A DNA stretch of 64,000 nt from Cercophora sp. LCS_1 (taxonomy: Eukaryota > Ascomycota > Sordariomycetes > Sordariales > Lasiosphaeriaceae): contig JAPZLL010000009.1 in the NCBI GenBank assembly GCA_036250225.1, forward strand, positions 682,001-746,000, in the 5' to 3' direction. Positions 45,744-57,658 of this stretch are shown here, one piece after another. Within the stretch, counting starts at the first letter, position 1. Each line of letters starts with the position of its first letter. The notes beneath the pieces were generated by a model. That model saw nothing but the letters and a program-made list of their open reading frames with translations. It did not search any database and was not told where the DNA came from. Position numbers and translations under genes: made by a program.

Positions 45744-47297
45744 TTACAACTTCGCCTTCCCCTCCAACTTACCCATTGCCTCGGCCACAATCCTCCTCTG
45801 AATCTTGCCCGTCGCCGTCTTTGGCATCACATCCGTAAAATACACCTTCTTGGGCACTTTGAACTTGGCAACTCTCTCACCCACCCACTTCTGCAACTCT
45901 TCCTTCTCAAGCCTCTTGCCCGGCTTCAAGACAATCGCCACTGCGACTTCCTGCCCGTACATCTCATCCGGGATCGCAAAGCTCACCGCTTCACTCACAG
46001 CCTCGTGCCTCGCCAACACATTGTCGAGCTCAATCGGGGAGATCTTCTCTCCGCCCTTGTTGATCAACTCCTTAATACGTCCAGTAATCACCACATACCC
46101 GTCCTCATCCAGCTTTCCTTGGTCGCCGGTGCGGAAGTACCCCGACTTGGTGAACGCCTCAGCGTTAGCCTTGGGGTTGTTCAGGTATCCCGAGGTGACG
46201 TTGGTTCCCTTGATAGAGATCTCGCCCTCCGTTCCCTCAGGCACGGCGTTCCCTGCGTCGTCGAGGATGACAACCTCGACGCCCTGGCCGATACCGACGG
46301 TGCCAGGCTTCCGCTTTGCGGGAGGGAGTGGGTTGCTGGTCATTTGATGGGCGGCCTCGGTCATGGCGTAGGCTTCGAGAACGGGCGCCTTGTACGTCTT
46401 TTCCAGTGCATGGAAGACGGTTGGGGAGAGCGGTGAGGAGCACGAGCGGATGAATCGGATGGTGGGCAGCGGAGAAGGCGCAGGGTTTTTGAGGAGTATT
46501 TGGTGGATAGTGGGCACTGCGGTGTACCAATTTGCCTCATGGGTGATGAAGTCGCGCCAGAAATCGGTGGCGGAGAACTTGGGTGGTACGATGAGGGAGC
46601 CGCCAGAGAAGAGAGGAGCCAGGAGACCACAGAGGAGGCCGTGGACGTGGAAGAGGGGCATCACAAGCATGGTGCGGTCTGAGGGGGTGAGAGCGTAGGT
46701 TGCTTTGATGTTGGCCATGGTACGGGTGAGGTTGCGGTGGGAGAGCGGGACGACCTTGGGACGCGAGGTGGTGCCGCTTGTATGGAGGACTAGGGCGATG
46801 TCCTCCGGTTCTGCCGTGAGGACCGGCTGAGCGGCTTTGCCTTGGAGCTGGCCGAGTTCTTTGACATCGAGAGCAACATGGCGAGTGGTAGCGTCCCAGT
46901 AGCACTCGGCGATGGCGGCATGGAACTTTTGAGCTGCCTTGACAGCTGGGCTGCCAGCGGCGTAGGCACCCTGGGGGACGAGGACAACGGCTGATTTGAC
47001 GTCCTCGATGTAGAACTCAAACTCGTCCTGCTTATAGGCCGGGTTCAGCGGGGCAGCAATGCCACGCTGCCAGGACGCCGCAAGGAAGGAAACGATGAAT
47101 TCGCAGGAATTGATTGTGGCGATCGACACTGCCGAGCCCGGGCCGATGCCAATGTCGGCCAGCTTCTTCTGGAACAAGCCAACCTCGGCCTGGAGGTCGG
47201 CATAGGTCACGGTGAGGGCCTCGGCCCCGGGCCGGGCGGGCACAATGACGGCCACGGCGTGGCTTTCGCCATGGATGGCGCTCTGTAAGGTGGTCAT
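45744..47297 (-). CDS. pcs60: Peroxisomal AMP-dependent CoA ligase, Pcs60/AAE3-like (oxalyl-CoA synthetase)
   Basis: Single exon, 517 aa from MTTLQSAIHGESHAVAVIV; the frame continues upstream without a conserved start. ANL-superfamily adenylating enzyme. The ATP/AMP loop is LHTSGTTSRPKVVPLSHRN, with the Thr-Thr-Ser form seen in Pcs60/AAE3. Further motifs: MPLFHVHGLLCGLL, the A5 block YAMTEAAHQM, GYFRTGDQGKLDEDGYVVITGR, the hinge RIKELINKGGEKISP and the A10 Lys in PKTATGKIQRR. The C-terminal tripeptide AKL is a peroxisomal PTS1 signal. Yeast Pcs60 and plant AAE3 make oxalyl-CoA for oxalate breakdown; oxalate is the likely substrate here. Head to head with a methyltransferase gene. Confidence 0.93.
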   Translation of the reverse strand: MTTLQSAIHGESHAVAVIVPARPGAEALTVTYADLQAEVGLFQKKLADIGIGPGSAVSIATINSCEFIVSFLAASWQRGIAAPLNPAYKQDEFEFYIEDVKSAVVLVPQGAYAAGSPAVKAAQKFHAAIAECYWDATTRHVALDVKELGQLQGKAAQPVLTAEPEDIALVLHTSGTTSRPKVVPLSHRNLTRTMANIKATYALTPSDRTMLVMPLFHVHGLLCGLLAPLFSGGSLIVPPKFSATDFWRDFITHEANWYTAVPTIHQILLKNPAPSPLPTIRFIRSCSSPLSPTVFHALEKTYKAPVLEAYAMTEAAHQMTSNPLPPAKRKPGTVGIGQGVEVVILDDAGNAVPEGTEGEISIKGTNVTSGYLNNPKANAEAFTKSGYFRTGDQGKLDEDGYVVITGRIKELINKGGEKISPIELDNVLARHEAVSEAVSFAIPDEMYGQEVAVAIVLKPGKRLEKEELQKWVGERVAKFKVPKKVYFTDVMPKTATGKIQRRIVAEAMGKLEGKAKL

Positions 47298-47819
47298 GGT
47301 GAGAGGCCAATGAGCGGGAGCGTGCGGGTGGGTATTACGGCAGCTTGCGTCCTTGGGAACAAAACGGCTTCGACTAGCTAAATCAGGAATCTCAGAGATG
47401 CAGGCTGTACGTAATGGGTATATACTGACGAAAGATGAAATGCAGGGCCAAAAAGCAATGAGAATGTATGTCTCCTGCAAGATTTATGTGAGAAGATGCG
47501 ACGATGAAGCACGTCTGAGGTCGCTGATGGTTGCTCAGACACTAACAGCTGAAAAAGTGGGTTCTTCCATGCTGCCAAAACGTCCAGGGATGTTGCGCCA
47601 TCGTTTGGACGAACGTCTCAGGGTTAGGGTCGACACACACTCGTTTTTGTTTGTCGGCCCCTTTCCTCGGCATGGGAATTTATCCCCGATCCCCAATGGT
47701 TGACTGGGCTGCGCTTAAAAGAGGAGTCAGCAAAAATCGTGTAAGTCGGCAGAACTTCCTCCTCTTAACATCAAAACCCATTCGTAGATCCCTAGAACAG
47801 ACCAAAAAAAAACACCAAA
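47298..47819. promoter_or_regulatory. Divergent promoter region, pcs60 / methyltransferase
   Basis: 522 bp between opposite start codons; an A-rich leader lies directly before the methyltransferase ATG. No specific site recognised. Confidence 0.5.
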
Positions 47820-49050
47820 ATGGCAGCCCCGTACACCAAGCAGCCCTTATCTGATACCTTCTGGGGGATCGTCGACCCCTGGATGTTCATGTACCAAGCC
47901 GTCACCCACCTCCCCTCCACCATCGTCTCGTTGCCCATGACGCCTTCCTCGGCGCTCACCGTCCTGTCGCCGTCGCGGCTCCAGCCGTTATGGTTCGCCA
48001 ACTTTTGGGCCCTCATGGGTCCCCAGGTCCGTGAGGCCTCCTCGCCCCGCGTCATCCCCCTCCTCCAAGGTCTCGTAGCGGACGGCACCGCGCTTCCACC
48101 CTCCTCCCCGCTCGCCTCACCCGGCATCGCCGGCACCGTTCTCGAGATTGGCGCCGGCTCGGGAATGTGGGTCCATCTCTTCTCGCCGTCGCACCCGCAC
48201 GCGGACACAGTTAGGCCGGGCAACGGTCAGAGGGGCAAGATAGTGAGAGTTCTCGGCGTTGGTATGTCTTCCTCCTCTTCCGCCCATAACCCAATACTAA
48301 ACGTAACAGAACCCAATACGGGTGTCCATCCCGCGCTGCGAAAGGAGATTTCGACTGCGGGGCTGGATGACACGTACGAGATCGTGCCCATGGGAATCCA
48401 GGATGCGCTTGCGAGCGGACGCATTGCAGAGAAGAGCGTCGACTGCATTGTCACTGTACTTTGTCTTTGCAGCATCCCTGACGGCAAGGCGAACATTGCC
48501 GAGCTGTACCGGTGCTTGAAGCCGGGAGGCCGGTGGTATGTGTATGAACATGTCGCGGCGTTTCGGGAACAGGGATGGGCCATGCGATTGTACCAAGGTA
48601 GGTGGCTTTTTCTCCTGCTTTTGCTGGTGCTTTCGATTCTAGGCGTCGTCCTTAGGTTGATTGTCGGCGGCGGACGGGGCGGGCAGTCGATATCTCAAGC
48701 CGGGAATGACCTGCCTCATCCAACCTCTCCGACCCCATTTTCCATCCAGCGGCCTGTGTACTGCTCGCACCCTTTTTCTCTCTTCAGTCTCCCCTGTACA
48801 CCACCAAACATCTTCCCCTTTTCTTGATTAGCCGTCAGTTTCTAAACGTGCAATTTGGACGTGACACTGACCTTATCAAGCCTTTGTAAACATCTTCTGG
48901 CCACGCTGCATCGGCGGTTGCAACATTCGGCGCGACACTCTCAGCCACCTCAGGGAGGCAGGGGCCTGGGCCAGCTTCGATCTTGTCCAGCCGCGTCAAG
49001 AACCCTGGTTCTTCACACTGCCGCACATCTATGGCATCTTGACCAAGTAA
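47820..49050 (+). CDS. METTL7-like SAM-dependent methyltransferase
   Basis: Three exons: 47820-48261, 48310-48597, 48881-49050; 299 aa. An N-terminal hydrophobic region may associate with membrane. The class I methyltransferase domain has motif I VLEIGAGSGMW, then VLGVEPNTGVHP after splicing of the 48-nt intron 1, and CIVTVLCLCSIP with ELYRCLKPGGRWYVYEHV (motifs IV-VI). After the 283-nt intron 2 the end reads AFVNIFWPRCIGGCNIRRDT and the tail WFFTLPHIYGILTK. The set of motifs resembles METTL7/TMT1 thiol methyltransferases, so a lipid-droplet or ER enzyme acting on thiols or small molecules is possible (inference). Intron 1 is in frame; skipping its removal would insert MSSSSSAHN-type residues. 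Confidence 0.85.
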
Positions 49051-49566
49051 CTGCCTGAGCCCGTCGACGCCGTCTCCACCTCGCAAGATACCGCCTATCT
49101 GTGAGAAGAGGTGACGAAGAGAACCCGAAAGCGACGCCTAGATGACGCGGTGCAACAATACTTGCAGCCACCGGTTGGAACGTAGAATTTATTATCAGCA
49201 GTACTGTACCACTAGGCACAGATATAAGGCGTCAGGGAGCGCATTGCCCAAAACTACTGCCCGGATTCAGTCATTGACCAGGTATCGACTTGGAAACGCC
49301 AAGGTCATCTACGAAATGGATCAAACACTCATCTGAAGACGGAATCACACGTACTATGCAGGTCACGGGGCACTAGGCAACTATGGTCGACGATCTCAAT
49401 TGTCTGTATCTCCAGTCTCTACCTCCTGCGAAACCGTGAACAAAACATCCGCAGCAGATCAGTCAGCAATCAGACTTAAGACACCCAAACTCCAAGAAAT
49501 CCGTCGACGTCGAGAGAAGAGGAACCCAGCATGGCTCCCGTTCAGTGATGTTGAGTGAGGATGAGT
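49051..49566. other. Convergent 3' region
   Basis: 516 bp between the methyltransferase (+) and the zinc-knuckle gene (-); no gene seen. Confidence 0.5.
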
Positions 49567-51249
49567 TTACCAGCCGAAGTTGCCATCATCGCCACCAGCA
49601 GTGGCGGCGGCGGGAGCAGCGTTGTCGAAGCCGCCGGACTCGCCGAAACCGCCAGAGTCGCCGAAGCCACCAGCAGAGGCGTTGTTCTCGGCAGCGTCCT
49701 CGTCAACGGTCGGGTTGGGGCAGCGAGACTTGAAGTGGCCCATCTGCTGGCAGTTCATGCACTTGACGCGGGACACTATCAACTTGTCAGCAAAACATCA
49801 CGAAAACATGGGCCCAGTTACTCACTGTCACGAGGCTTGGGGCAGTCCCTGGCCATGTGGCCGAACTCATCGCAGTTACGGCACTGCGGCTTGCGCTCTT
49901 CAGTGCAGTCTTTGGCCTTATGGCCCTCACCACCGCAGTTACGGCAGATACCGCCATCGCCGCCGCCACTCTGGGGGCAGTCGCGGGAGAAGTGGCCCAC
50001 TAAGATCTGTTAGCAAAGAGTCACCTAAGCGTGAAACACAAACTCACTTTCACCACACTTCCGGCACTCGACGTTGGCAGCAGAGCGCGGCTCGGTGCAG
50101 TCCTTGGCGTTGTGGCCGCTCTGGCCGCAGTTTCTGCAGGCCCACTTGTCGATGCGCGGGTTGGGGCCTGGATTCTGTTAGCAGTCATACGACATCGTGG
50201 AGTTGTTGGCCTACAATCGCGGACGCGATGGCCAGTGCTGTCACAGTGGAAGCACTTGGCCTCCTTGATGGTCTCGACCATCTTCTTCTCCTGGGGGCAG
50301 CTCTTTGAGATATGGCCGAACTCGTCGCAGTTAGAGCACTTGGGGATGCCGCGGTCGACAACAATGCCGGCATCCTTGAGGCGGTCAACGTTCTCCTCGG
50401 GAGTCTTGGGCCAGATCTCGCGCTCGGCGGGGCGAGTCGGGGCGTCCTGGAAGCGGTACGTAGCGTTGTACTTGCGGTCACAGTTGCCCTGAAGATCCAT
50501 GTGGGTGAAGGTCGGCAACTTGTGGGGCTTGTCGATGGCAATGAGCCACAGGGGGACATTCTGAGAACGGAAAGCCGCCTCAAGGTCGGCATAAGTAGTA
50601 GCGGGGGACGCCTTGGCATAGACCTGGATGGCGTCCTTGATGTCGTCAACATCCTTCTCCTTGACCGCGGCAACGATCATCTCCCAAGCCTCCTCAACGG
50701 TCTTCTCGGGAACGCCGCTACGGTCGATCTTGCGCGGAGCCTTGCAATCCTTGGCGACATGGCCCTCCTCCTCGCAGAGCCTGCAGGGGCCGTTGCTAGG
50801 ACGAGACTTCTGAGGCTCAGTGCACTCAGACCTGCGATGGCTGCCGATAACATGTTAGAATATGTGAGGGTCGATAGATTGAGGGGCAACTTACCCGACC
50901 TCGCCGCAGTTGAAGCACTCCTCGGCCGGCTTGGTAGGACACTCGCTCTTGCGATGACTACCAGAAATGTTAGCGGAAGCTGGGAGTCGACTGTGATACG
51001 TTCTTACCCCTGCTCGCCACAATGGAAGCAAGCCTGATCGCCGCCGCCACCGTCGACGTTCTCATCGTTGTTGCCGAAACCGTCAGCGTCGCCAAAGCCG
51101 GCGCCATTGTCATTGCCACCGAATCCGCCGTTGCCGTCGGTAGCCGCGCCGAAGTCACCAGACGGACTAGCGTTCCAGCCACCATCGCCGGTGATGGTAT
51201 CAGCGGCAGCGTCGCCGCCAGCGTTCCAGGTGGGGGCCTCCCAAGACAT
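49567..51249 (-). CDS. CCHC zinc-knuckle protein with ten knuckles (CnjB/Gis2/CNBP-like)
   Basis: Six exons on the complement: 51249-51008, 50957-50895, 50840-50215, 50167-50048, 49999-49826, 49775-49567; 477 aa. A Gly/Asn/Asp-rich N-terminus precedes three knuckles (CFHCGEQGHRKSEC, CFNCGEVGHRRSEC, CRLCEEEGHVAKDC). A ~130-residue helical/beta spacer follows (IDRSGVPEKTVEEAWEMI, then WLIAIDKPHKLPTFTHMDLQ). Seven more knuckles follow, ending CMNCQQMGHFKSRC, and then a Gly/Ala/Asp-rich tail. All CX2CX4HX4C ligands are intact. Such proteins bind single-stranded nucleic acid; fungal members are often called CnjB, with Gis2/Byr3 as shorter relatives in translation and RNA control. Exon borders mostly fall inside knuckles. 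The acceptor of exon 4 is the second of two AGs (see findings). Confidence 0.93.
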
Positions 51250-53505
51250 GGTGACCCGTTGTTGGTTTGTGTTTCAAAGAAACTGCGCCGGAAGATAATT
51301 AGTCTCTGGTGCAAGAGGGGTCGAAGGCGGTGAAGGTTGCGAGATGTAGAAGGTGCAGATAATTCGTCAACCAGAATAAAACAGAAAAAATCGAAGGCCT
51401 CAGGCTCCCAGGTTCCTAGGCGAGCAATCTCGGGGGTCAAGATGCAGAGCTGGTGGTGACCAGCTAGCAACTTGTGGAAGAGATCAATCGAGAGGAAAGA
51501 TTCTGCCAAAGTTCACCAGCTGAAGTGGGGGTAGGTTGTTCGAGGGAAGGTGCGAAGGATGTGTCGTCCGACAATGCGACTCTCAATGAATACCTACCCC
51601 ACCCGCGCCCTAGGTGCCTAGATGCCTGAAAGCCTGATGGCCCGACACTTAGAGGAAGGCACGACGGAAGGTGGTGGACACAAAGTGGAAGGTACCACGC
51701 AGCGAATCATCGATCAAGCGGAACAAGAATTGAGCGGATACTGGTGGGCTGGTGAGGAACGAGAGATGAGAGGGAAGTATACATACCTGAGGGTGTGGTG
51801 ATCTCGGGTTGGGGTGCCCAAGGTCGAAAGACTTGATGTCGGTTGAGGTTTGCTTAGCTATGAAGCAGGAGGGTCAGCACGACTCGGGGGCAGGAGGAGT
51901 TGAGGTAACCGGGGAAGAAAGATGGAGAAGAAAGAAGAAAGAAGAAAGAAAAGACTGATGAGGGAAGGGGAGGCACTTGAGAGGGTGCAAGCTGGGGTAG
52001 AAGGAGGGTGCTTACCTCTGATTGCTGGCTCGGAGCTGGTGGTTCGTCGCGGGAAGAGAAGAAGAAGAAGAGAGAGCGGAAGCGGATGGGGGATTTTATG
52101 GTCGTGGGGAGGACCCGCGGGTCTGTGTTTTGACCACCAGACGCTCAATGTCGCGATGCGCCGTCGCCGGAGTGAAATTTGGCTTCACACTGAGACTAAA
52201 CGGCGGACAGGTTGGGGTGAAGGCAGCTGAGGGTATTCCGGGCAAGAGCACTTGGGGTTTGCGCGGCTTGATGGAGGGTTTGAGCTTAGTGGCCCGGAAC
52301 TGTGATTCCTACTATTTTTATGATCTGGGACGGCAATACATCACTAAATAACACAACATTCAGGCGAGCACGGAAACAAGGGCATTCACACGAGGTGTGG
52401 CGGCTGTTCACCATATGGTCACGATCAGGATCACTTTCAGGCAAACATCAGGCTTCAAGGCAATCAGGGGCTTTGTTTACTTTCAACACACCGGGCTGGC
52501 CAGTGCAAAACGCACGGGCCTCCCCCTGAGCTTTCCACAAGGACCTGACAAGACACGGACGGGACGGATGGGCAGCTGGCACCTCATATCACGCCTCAAA
52601 GGCGATGAAGTTGTATGATACGCGTCAAGAGACGTGTTGCATTCTCTCTAGGGCTAGCAAGTAAGCAAGACTCCCTTAGCTACAGCGCTCTCAACCTGAC
52701 GTGAAGGCCTTCAAGAACACATCATGACACACTGTATGTTTGGCAACCTTGCCTACCTGGAGGCTCATGGGTCTCGTGTGGTTCCTGAATCTTTGGGGGC
52801 AATGAAGAGGCGTCATGCAGCAATGTGGGTCTACAAACACAACTTCGGATAAACTAGAGACACAGCCGCGCAAGCTCAACGGCACTTTGTGAATAAATCC
52901 TCAAAAACTAGGAACCACTTAGTGTTTTTTTCTGTCTCTATTTGCTTCTGGGAGGTATGTGTGCGGTTCTGGATCGCCCGCCATCCCGACTAAGACGACG
53001 CCATCTGCGTGACCGAGTTCCACAACGGGGTAGACATCCCAGAGACCTAAATGATTCGACCGGTTGCTTCGGAGATGACCAAAAAGAACCCAACTTCTTT
53101 ATCCGATGGCCTGAAGAAAAAAGACTCCATCTAAGAGCTCTGGTGTCTTGGTTCAGAGCGCTTGCAAATGGTGTGACGAATTTAGCTATGGCGCAACTCA
53201 AGCGGTCCCTCTCAGCAACCCACAAAACACAGGCCCAAGAGGAGATAGGGCAGCTGCCCAATAGGTCGGGGATAAAACACTCCACGGAATACTGCGGAAG
53301 CCTTTCCTCTCTCGTAGCGGTTCCGAGTCACGCATGGTGGGCTTTGTTGAGTGCGGAAACAACGGGGAAGGTGTGACCGCTGGGTCTGACGAAACGCTGC
53401 ACATATAAAGTAATGGGGCAGCTGCTATGTCTCTCGACCTAGACATTGTCTTCCCCTCAAGGCGGCTGGGTTGTGTCTTACAGTTCGCATATCAGAGTTT
53501 TCACC
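51250..53505. other. Leader/promoter of the zinc-knuckle gene and flank of the pseudogene
   Basis: 2.25 kb without coding sequence. On the minus strand, good donors CAGAG|GTAAGC (52016/52015) and CAG|GTATGT (51787/51786) suggest a spliced 5' UTR. 51858-52015 would be one intron, with acceptor TAG at 51859-51858. A GAAGAAA-type purine repeat sits at 51926-51952 inside that intron. Confidence 0.45.
51926..51952. repeat. GAAGAAA purine tract
   Basis: Short degenerate tandem of AAGAAAG units; on the minus strand it is a pyrimidine tract within a putative 5' UTR intron. Confidence 0.6.
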
Positions 53506-54653
53506 ATGTCTAAGCCAGAGGGTCTTCCAGAGATGGAGTACCGTTTCCTTGGCCGATCGGGTCTTCAGGTTTCGGCAATTTCTCTCGGTGGCTGGCTGAC
53601 CTACGGCGGCCATGTCGATCGTGAAGGCACATTTGCTTGCATGAAGGCGGCCTACGATAGCGGCGTCAACTTTTTCGACTGCGCCGAGCTCTACGCTGAT
53701 GGCGAATCTGAGAGGGTTATGGGCGAGGCCATCAAGAAGTATGGGTGGAAGAGAAACGACCTGGTCATTTCGACTAAAGTAAGTTGATTCCTGCCAACGC
53801 AGCGAGGTTGTAGTGTGCTTACTGCTATTCGGATCTACTGGGGGACAGCATTTGCCAATAACAAGGTAAACAATGTTGGCCTCTCCCGGAAGCATATCAT
53901 CGAGGGAACAGATGCGGCGTTGGAGAGACTCCGACTAAGCTATGTTGACCTGATCTACGCGCACCGCCCCGACCGTCGAACGCCTATTGAGGAAACGGTT
54001 AGAGCTTTTAACCACTTGATCAACACTGGCAAGGCCTTCCACTAGGGCACATCAGAATGGAGCCCAGACGAGATCGCACAAGCGTGGCGATACGCCGACA
54101 AGCTGGGGTTGATCGGACCTGTGATGGGTATGCTCTGTCCTGGTTGGAAAGCCTCATACGAAAGCTGACACTCTGCAAAGAACAACCGAGGTACAATATG
54201 CTTGAACGAAACAATGTGGAAAATACACTGGCGCACTTGTATCGCGAGCACGGCCTCGGCCTGACAACCTTCTCTCCGCTTCGCCAGGGAATTCTGACGG
54301 GCAAGCACAAGAACGGCATTCCAGACGACTCACGATTTGCGCAAACCAAGGTTGAGTTCGTCAAGGGGTACTAGAAGCGGACGGGCAAGGAAGAGCGGGA
54401 TGCTCAAATTAAAAAGGTCAACAAGCTAAAGCCTATTGCCAGGAGGCTGGGTATCAAGCTCAGCGTCCTTGCGCTGGCTTGGGTTCTCGCCAACCCGAAC
54501 GTCAGCTCGGCCATCACGGGGGCGACTAGTCTAGCGCAGGTCTACGAGAATATCGAAGCGGTTGCGGCGTACAAGAAGTTGACACCGGAGATCCTGGCCG
54601 AGATTGATGAGATCCTAAACAACAAGCGTCCGGTTATTGTACAAAGGTTTTAG
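53506..54653 (+). pseudogene. Broken aldo-keto reductase (Kv-channel beta-subunit type, AKR6)
   Basis: Clear AKR fold: MEYRFLGRSGLQVSAISLGGW, then NFFDCAELYADGESERVMGEA with the catalytic Tyr, DLIYAHRPDRRTPIEETVRAF, EQPRYNMLERNNVE, GLTTFSPLRQGILTGK and the end LAWVLANPNVSSAITGATS. These match fungal voltage-gated K+ channel beta-subunit-like reductases, NADPH-dependent enzymes of aldehydes/ketones. The gene is not functional as written: stop TAG at 54043-54045 replaces the Trp of the usual YWGTSEW block, a second TAG at 54372-54374 also sits at a likely Trp codon, and the first intron (53779-53832) has GG where the acceptor AG should be. Intron 2 (54128-54180) is intact. The full-length remains suggest recent decay. 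Confidence 0.85.
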
Positions 54654-56700
54654 GCGATAGGGGTCGATGCAAGTTGAACCAGAAATTGCCTGAATGCAAA
54701 CACGATGGTTCGACGAGATGCTACCTGATTATAGATCTACAAACTTTGGGACAATGAACCGAGAGGTTCACTTGGTTGAAGTCCTCAATATTTCATCTCT
54801 TTTATCAGGATATACCGAGTGTCTTCAATCCCTTCGATGACCTCGGGAGTCGAATTTTCTGTTTTTTTTGCCATATACGGGACGTCTAGCTTCCAATGGA
54901 GCCCGATAATCAACAAAAGACGAGTGTCATTTTGGAGAGTTTTGAAGTTGGCTGGATACAAAGACCGGGCCCTTTTTAGTCCTTGAAGACTTTAAAAACA
55001 ACAAATACCCGCAATGCCTTCTATGACTGGGAAGAAATGGTGGCCTTAGATGTCATTTCGAGACCAAGACAGCATGCCAGTAGTTGAGGTAAACATTTGA
55101 ATGGCTCTATTTTAAGAGAGGTTTACAACCAAGTTCTGTTCCAAGGCCCGATATAGAGGTTATCTGTTAAGGTAGTGGCTAAGGGATGGATCAGCTCGCA
55201 AGCCTTTCAAATTGATCCACGACTCTCCCCGATCCGTTGCGCTAGGAAGGACGCCTGAACGAGTTCGAGATCCGCGGATTAAGGGTAGAAAGCTGGCGTT
55301 TTAGTGAGCAGCAAAAACCTCAATTTCCATGACGCTCGCTTTTGAGGGACAAGTTAAGCAAGCCGCTACCCAATAGATCTATACAGTAAATTAAACACCT
55401 AAGCACCACAGCAGGAGTACTAATACCTGCATCGACCGGTCAGTCATACTAGGGCAATGGGCAGAAACTGAGCTGCCAATGAAGTTTTTGGGATTCCAGG
55501 TATAACAAGCTATCAAGTCCAAGGACGACGAGGTAAAAACCCCCTTTTTTCCCTTTTAAAATCTCTAGCATCTAACCACAATATAGATACCATATTTCTC
55601 AAAGCCGGAACAACCACTGTGATGCCTTCAAGCTGCCACCTGTTAGCCAACAACTTAGATGTTTATTTATTGAACACACGGACTGGATTTGTGGACGAGA
55701 AGAGCAATCTGCGGGAGTGTAGCTCTCGATGTTGGTGATAGATATCCCTATGAAGAATTGGAGGTTGCGGCCGGTCCTTGATTGGAAACAGACGGATTAG
55801 CAAGTAATAGGGTGGCGATAGCGACTGGTTGGTTTTTACCCAACGGCAAAAACCTGAAGATAAAGGTGCGGCCCAGTTGAATACTATCTCTGGGACGGAA
55901 CGGCGTGCCCAGCCGTGTTAGGTTGGAGTAGCGAGGAGTTTCCAAGGGGGTCCCTAGTAGGCTAGCCTTGAGCGACGATGTGTTTGTTGGTGCCTTTGGT
56001 CACCTGCTTCGGTTTGGCAAGTCTGAGTGCTGAGCAACGGAATTTTTGCGGCCATTGGGATAGATTCTGTGGCCAAGCTTGCGCGCGGGCGTAGCAGTGT
56101 TGCCTCGGGTGCTGCTAGAGCCACCAGATGAGATGACGCTGGTGGATGGGCTCTTGGACTGGTTCGGGTCGGTTGGGAGGCGCCTGGTAACACGATTACT
56201 TGGTAAGGAGGTCAAGCCAGCTGATAATCTTCTTGTTCAGCCATGGCTGAGGATAGTACTCTAGAGTAGTGTGCGAATTCCGATTTGACCCGCTCATGTT
56301 GTCTGAGCCTCCACTTAGACGAGAAGGCCTTTGCGGGTCTCACCTGAGGACCCTTCATCGCGAGGATCCAACCTGGACCCAGATAACAGTGACTGTCCAC
56401 GAGAAAGGGCTGGCGAGGCATTCATTCGCTATAACCTCATGCGGAATAGCCAATCGTAGTCAATGCCAGGTTCGAGCGAGCGCCCAACACCCCTGGCTGG
56501 CCAATCGGACTCAGCCCAGACGGGAGAGAGCAGACATAACCATCGGGTCCGGGGGTGCTCTTAGCGACCGCTCTGAAGCATTTCTCGATTGCTGCGATGT
56601 CTGTGGTATGCTCTCTTGAGTCTAGTACATGCATACGGCCCATCATGGTTGTGGCAGGTTGGTCCGACCCAACGGCCACCCGCCGCCCACCACGCATCCT

Positions 56701-56740
56701 TCCATGTCTTGCGCATGCAGCCGATCGCGCAAGACATGGA
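56701..56740. repeat. Perfect 14-bp inverted repeat (hairpin)
   Basis: TCCATGTCTTGCGC at 56701-56714 and its exact complement at 56727-56740 with a 12-nt spacer. Confidence 0.85.
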
Positions 56741-57598
56741 GGGAGCTAAACTAAACTCGACAAGAGCTTTTATGCGCGCGTGTGTGTCACCGCCCGCGCT
56801 TGCAGTTCAACGCCAACGGCGAGTCGATGCTCAACTCCTCTCCCGCTGCGCCGCGCACATCTTTCATGACCCTTCCCTCTCTTGGCAGGCAGGAAGTCTC
56901 GCGAACATGGATGAGACAGGCAATGTACATGTGGGTCCGGTGACCCCATATCCGTGAGTCTGCGATGGTTTGTTGGGTACAATAGTTGAATGGGTACATG
57001 ACCCCGCGGAGGCCGCAATCCGCACTGATCCTGGTTCAGGAATACATCACATGGGCCGGCCAATGATTCCGTTTACCAAAAGCCTTGCCGCATACCCTTC
57101 TTCTTGGTCAGATGTTGGGCCCAACGGGCCCTGGCAGGCGACCTTGCATAAGCTAACAGTTCTGTATCAGCCGGGGCCCATCACTTCATTGAGTCCATTC
57201 ACAACCTACCAAGATGCAACCGCGTGACGAAGCGAAACCATCACCTGCATTTGGTTCTCCTGGGCTTCTTCTTGGGCTTCTTCCCAGGCGGTCACTCCGG
57301 CTGGGTTGTTCTTGGGCGGCTCTTCAGTCGACGCGATTGGTGAACGACCATACGACACCAGCCATGTTGACCACGCCAACAACACAATGCTGCGACCTGT
57401 TTGCTGCACCAAAGACCAAACCTAGTTCCAGCACTCTTTAGCAGGTTAGCGTCTTCAGGGCCCTACAAGGCCCACGGCTAGAGTCGCCCGAGTTGGAAGC
57501 TATGTTGGGTGTCGAGGAGCTGCGAGACCGAGGACTAGGGTCTCTATAAAGAGCTCGAGGATTCCCGATGGTAGGACACGTTCTGATCACTCAAGTTC

Positions 57599-57600
<2 letters not shown>

Positions 57601-57657
<57 letters not shown>
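57601..57657. repeat. (ATC)19 microsatellite
   Basis: Nineteen perfect ATC units. Confidence 0.95.

Positions 57658-57658
<1 letters not shown>

Noticed and set aside
55748..56215. Minus-strand Pro/Ser-rich frames as a transposon gag remnant
   Set aside because: No zinc knuckle, protease, integrase or terminal repeats visible; identity not supported.
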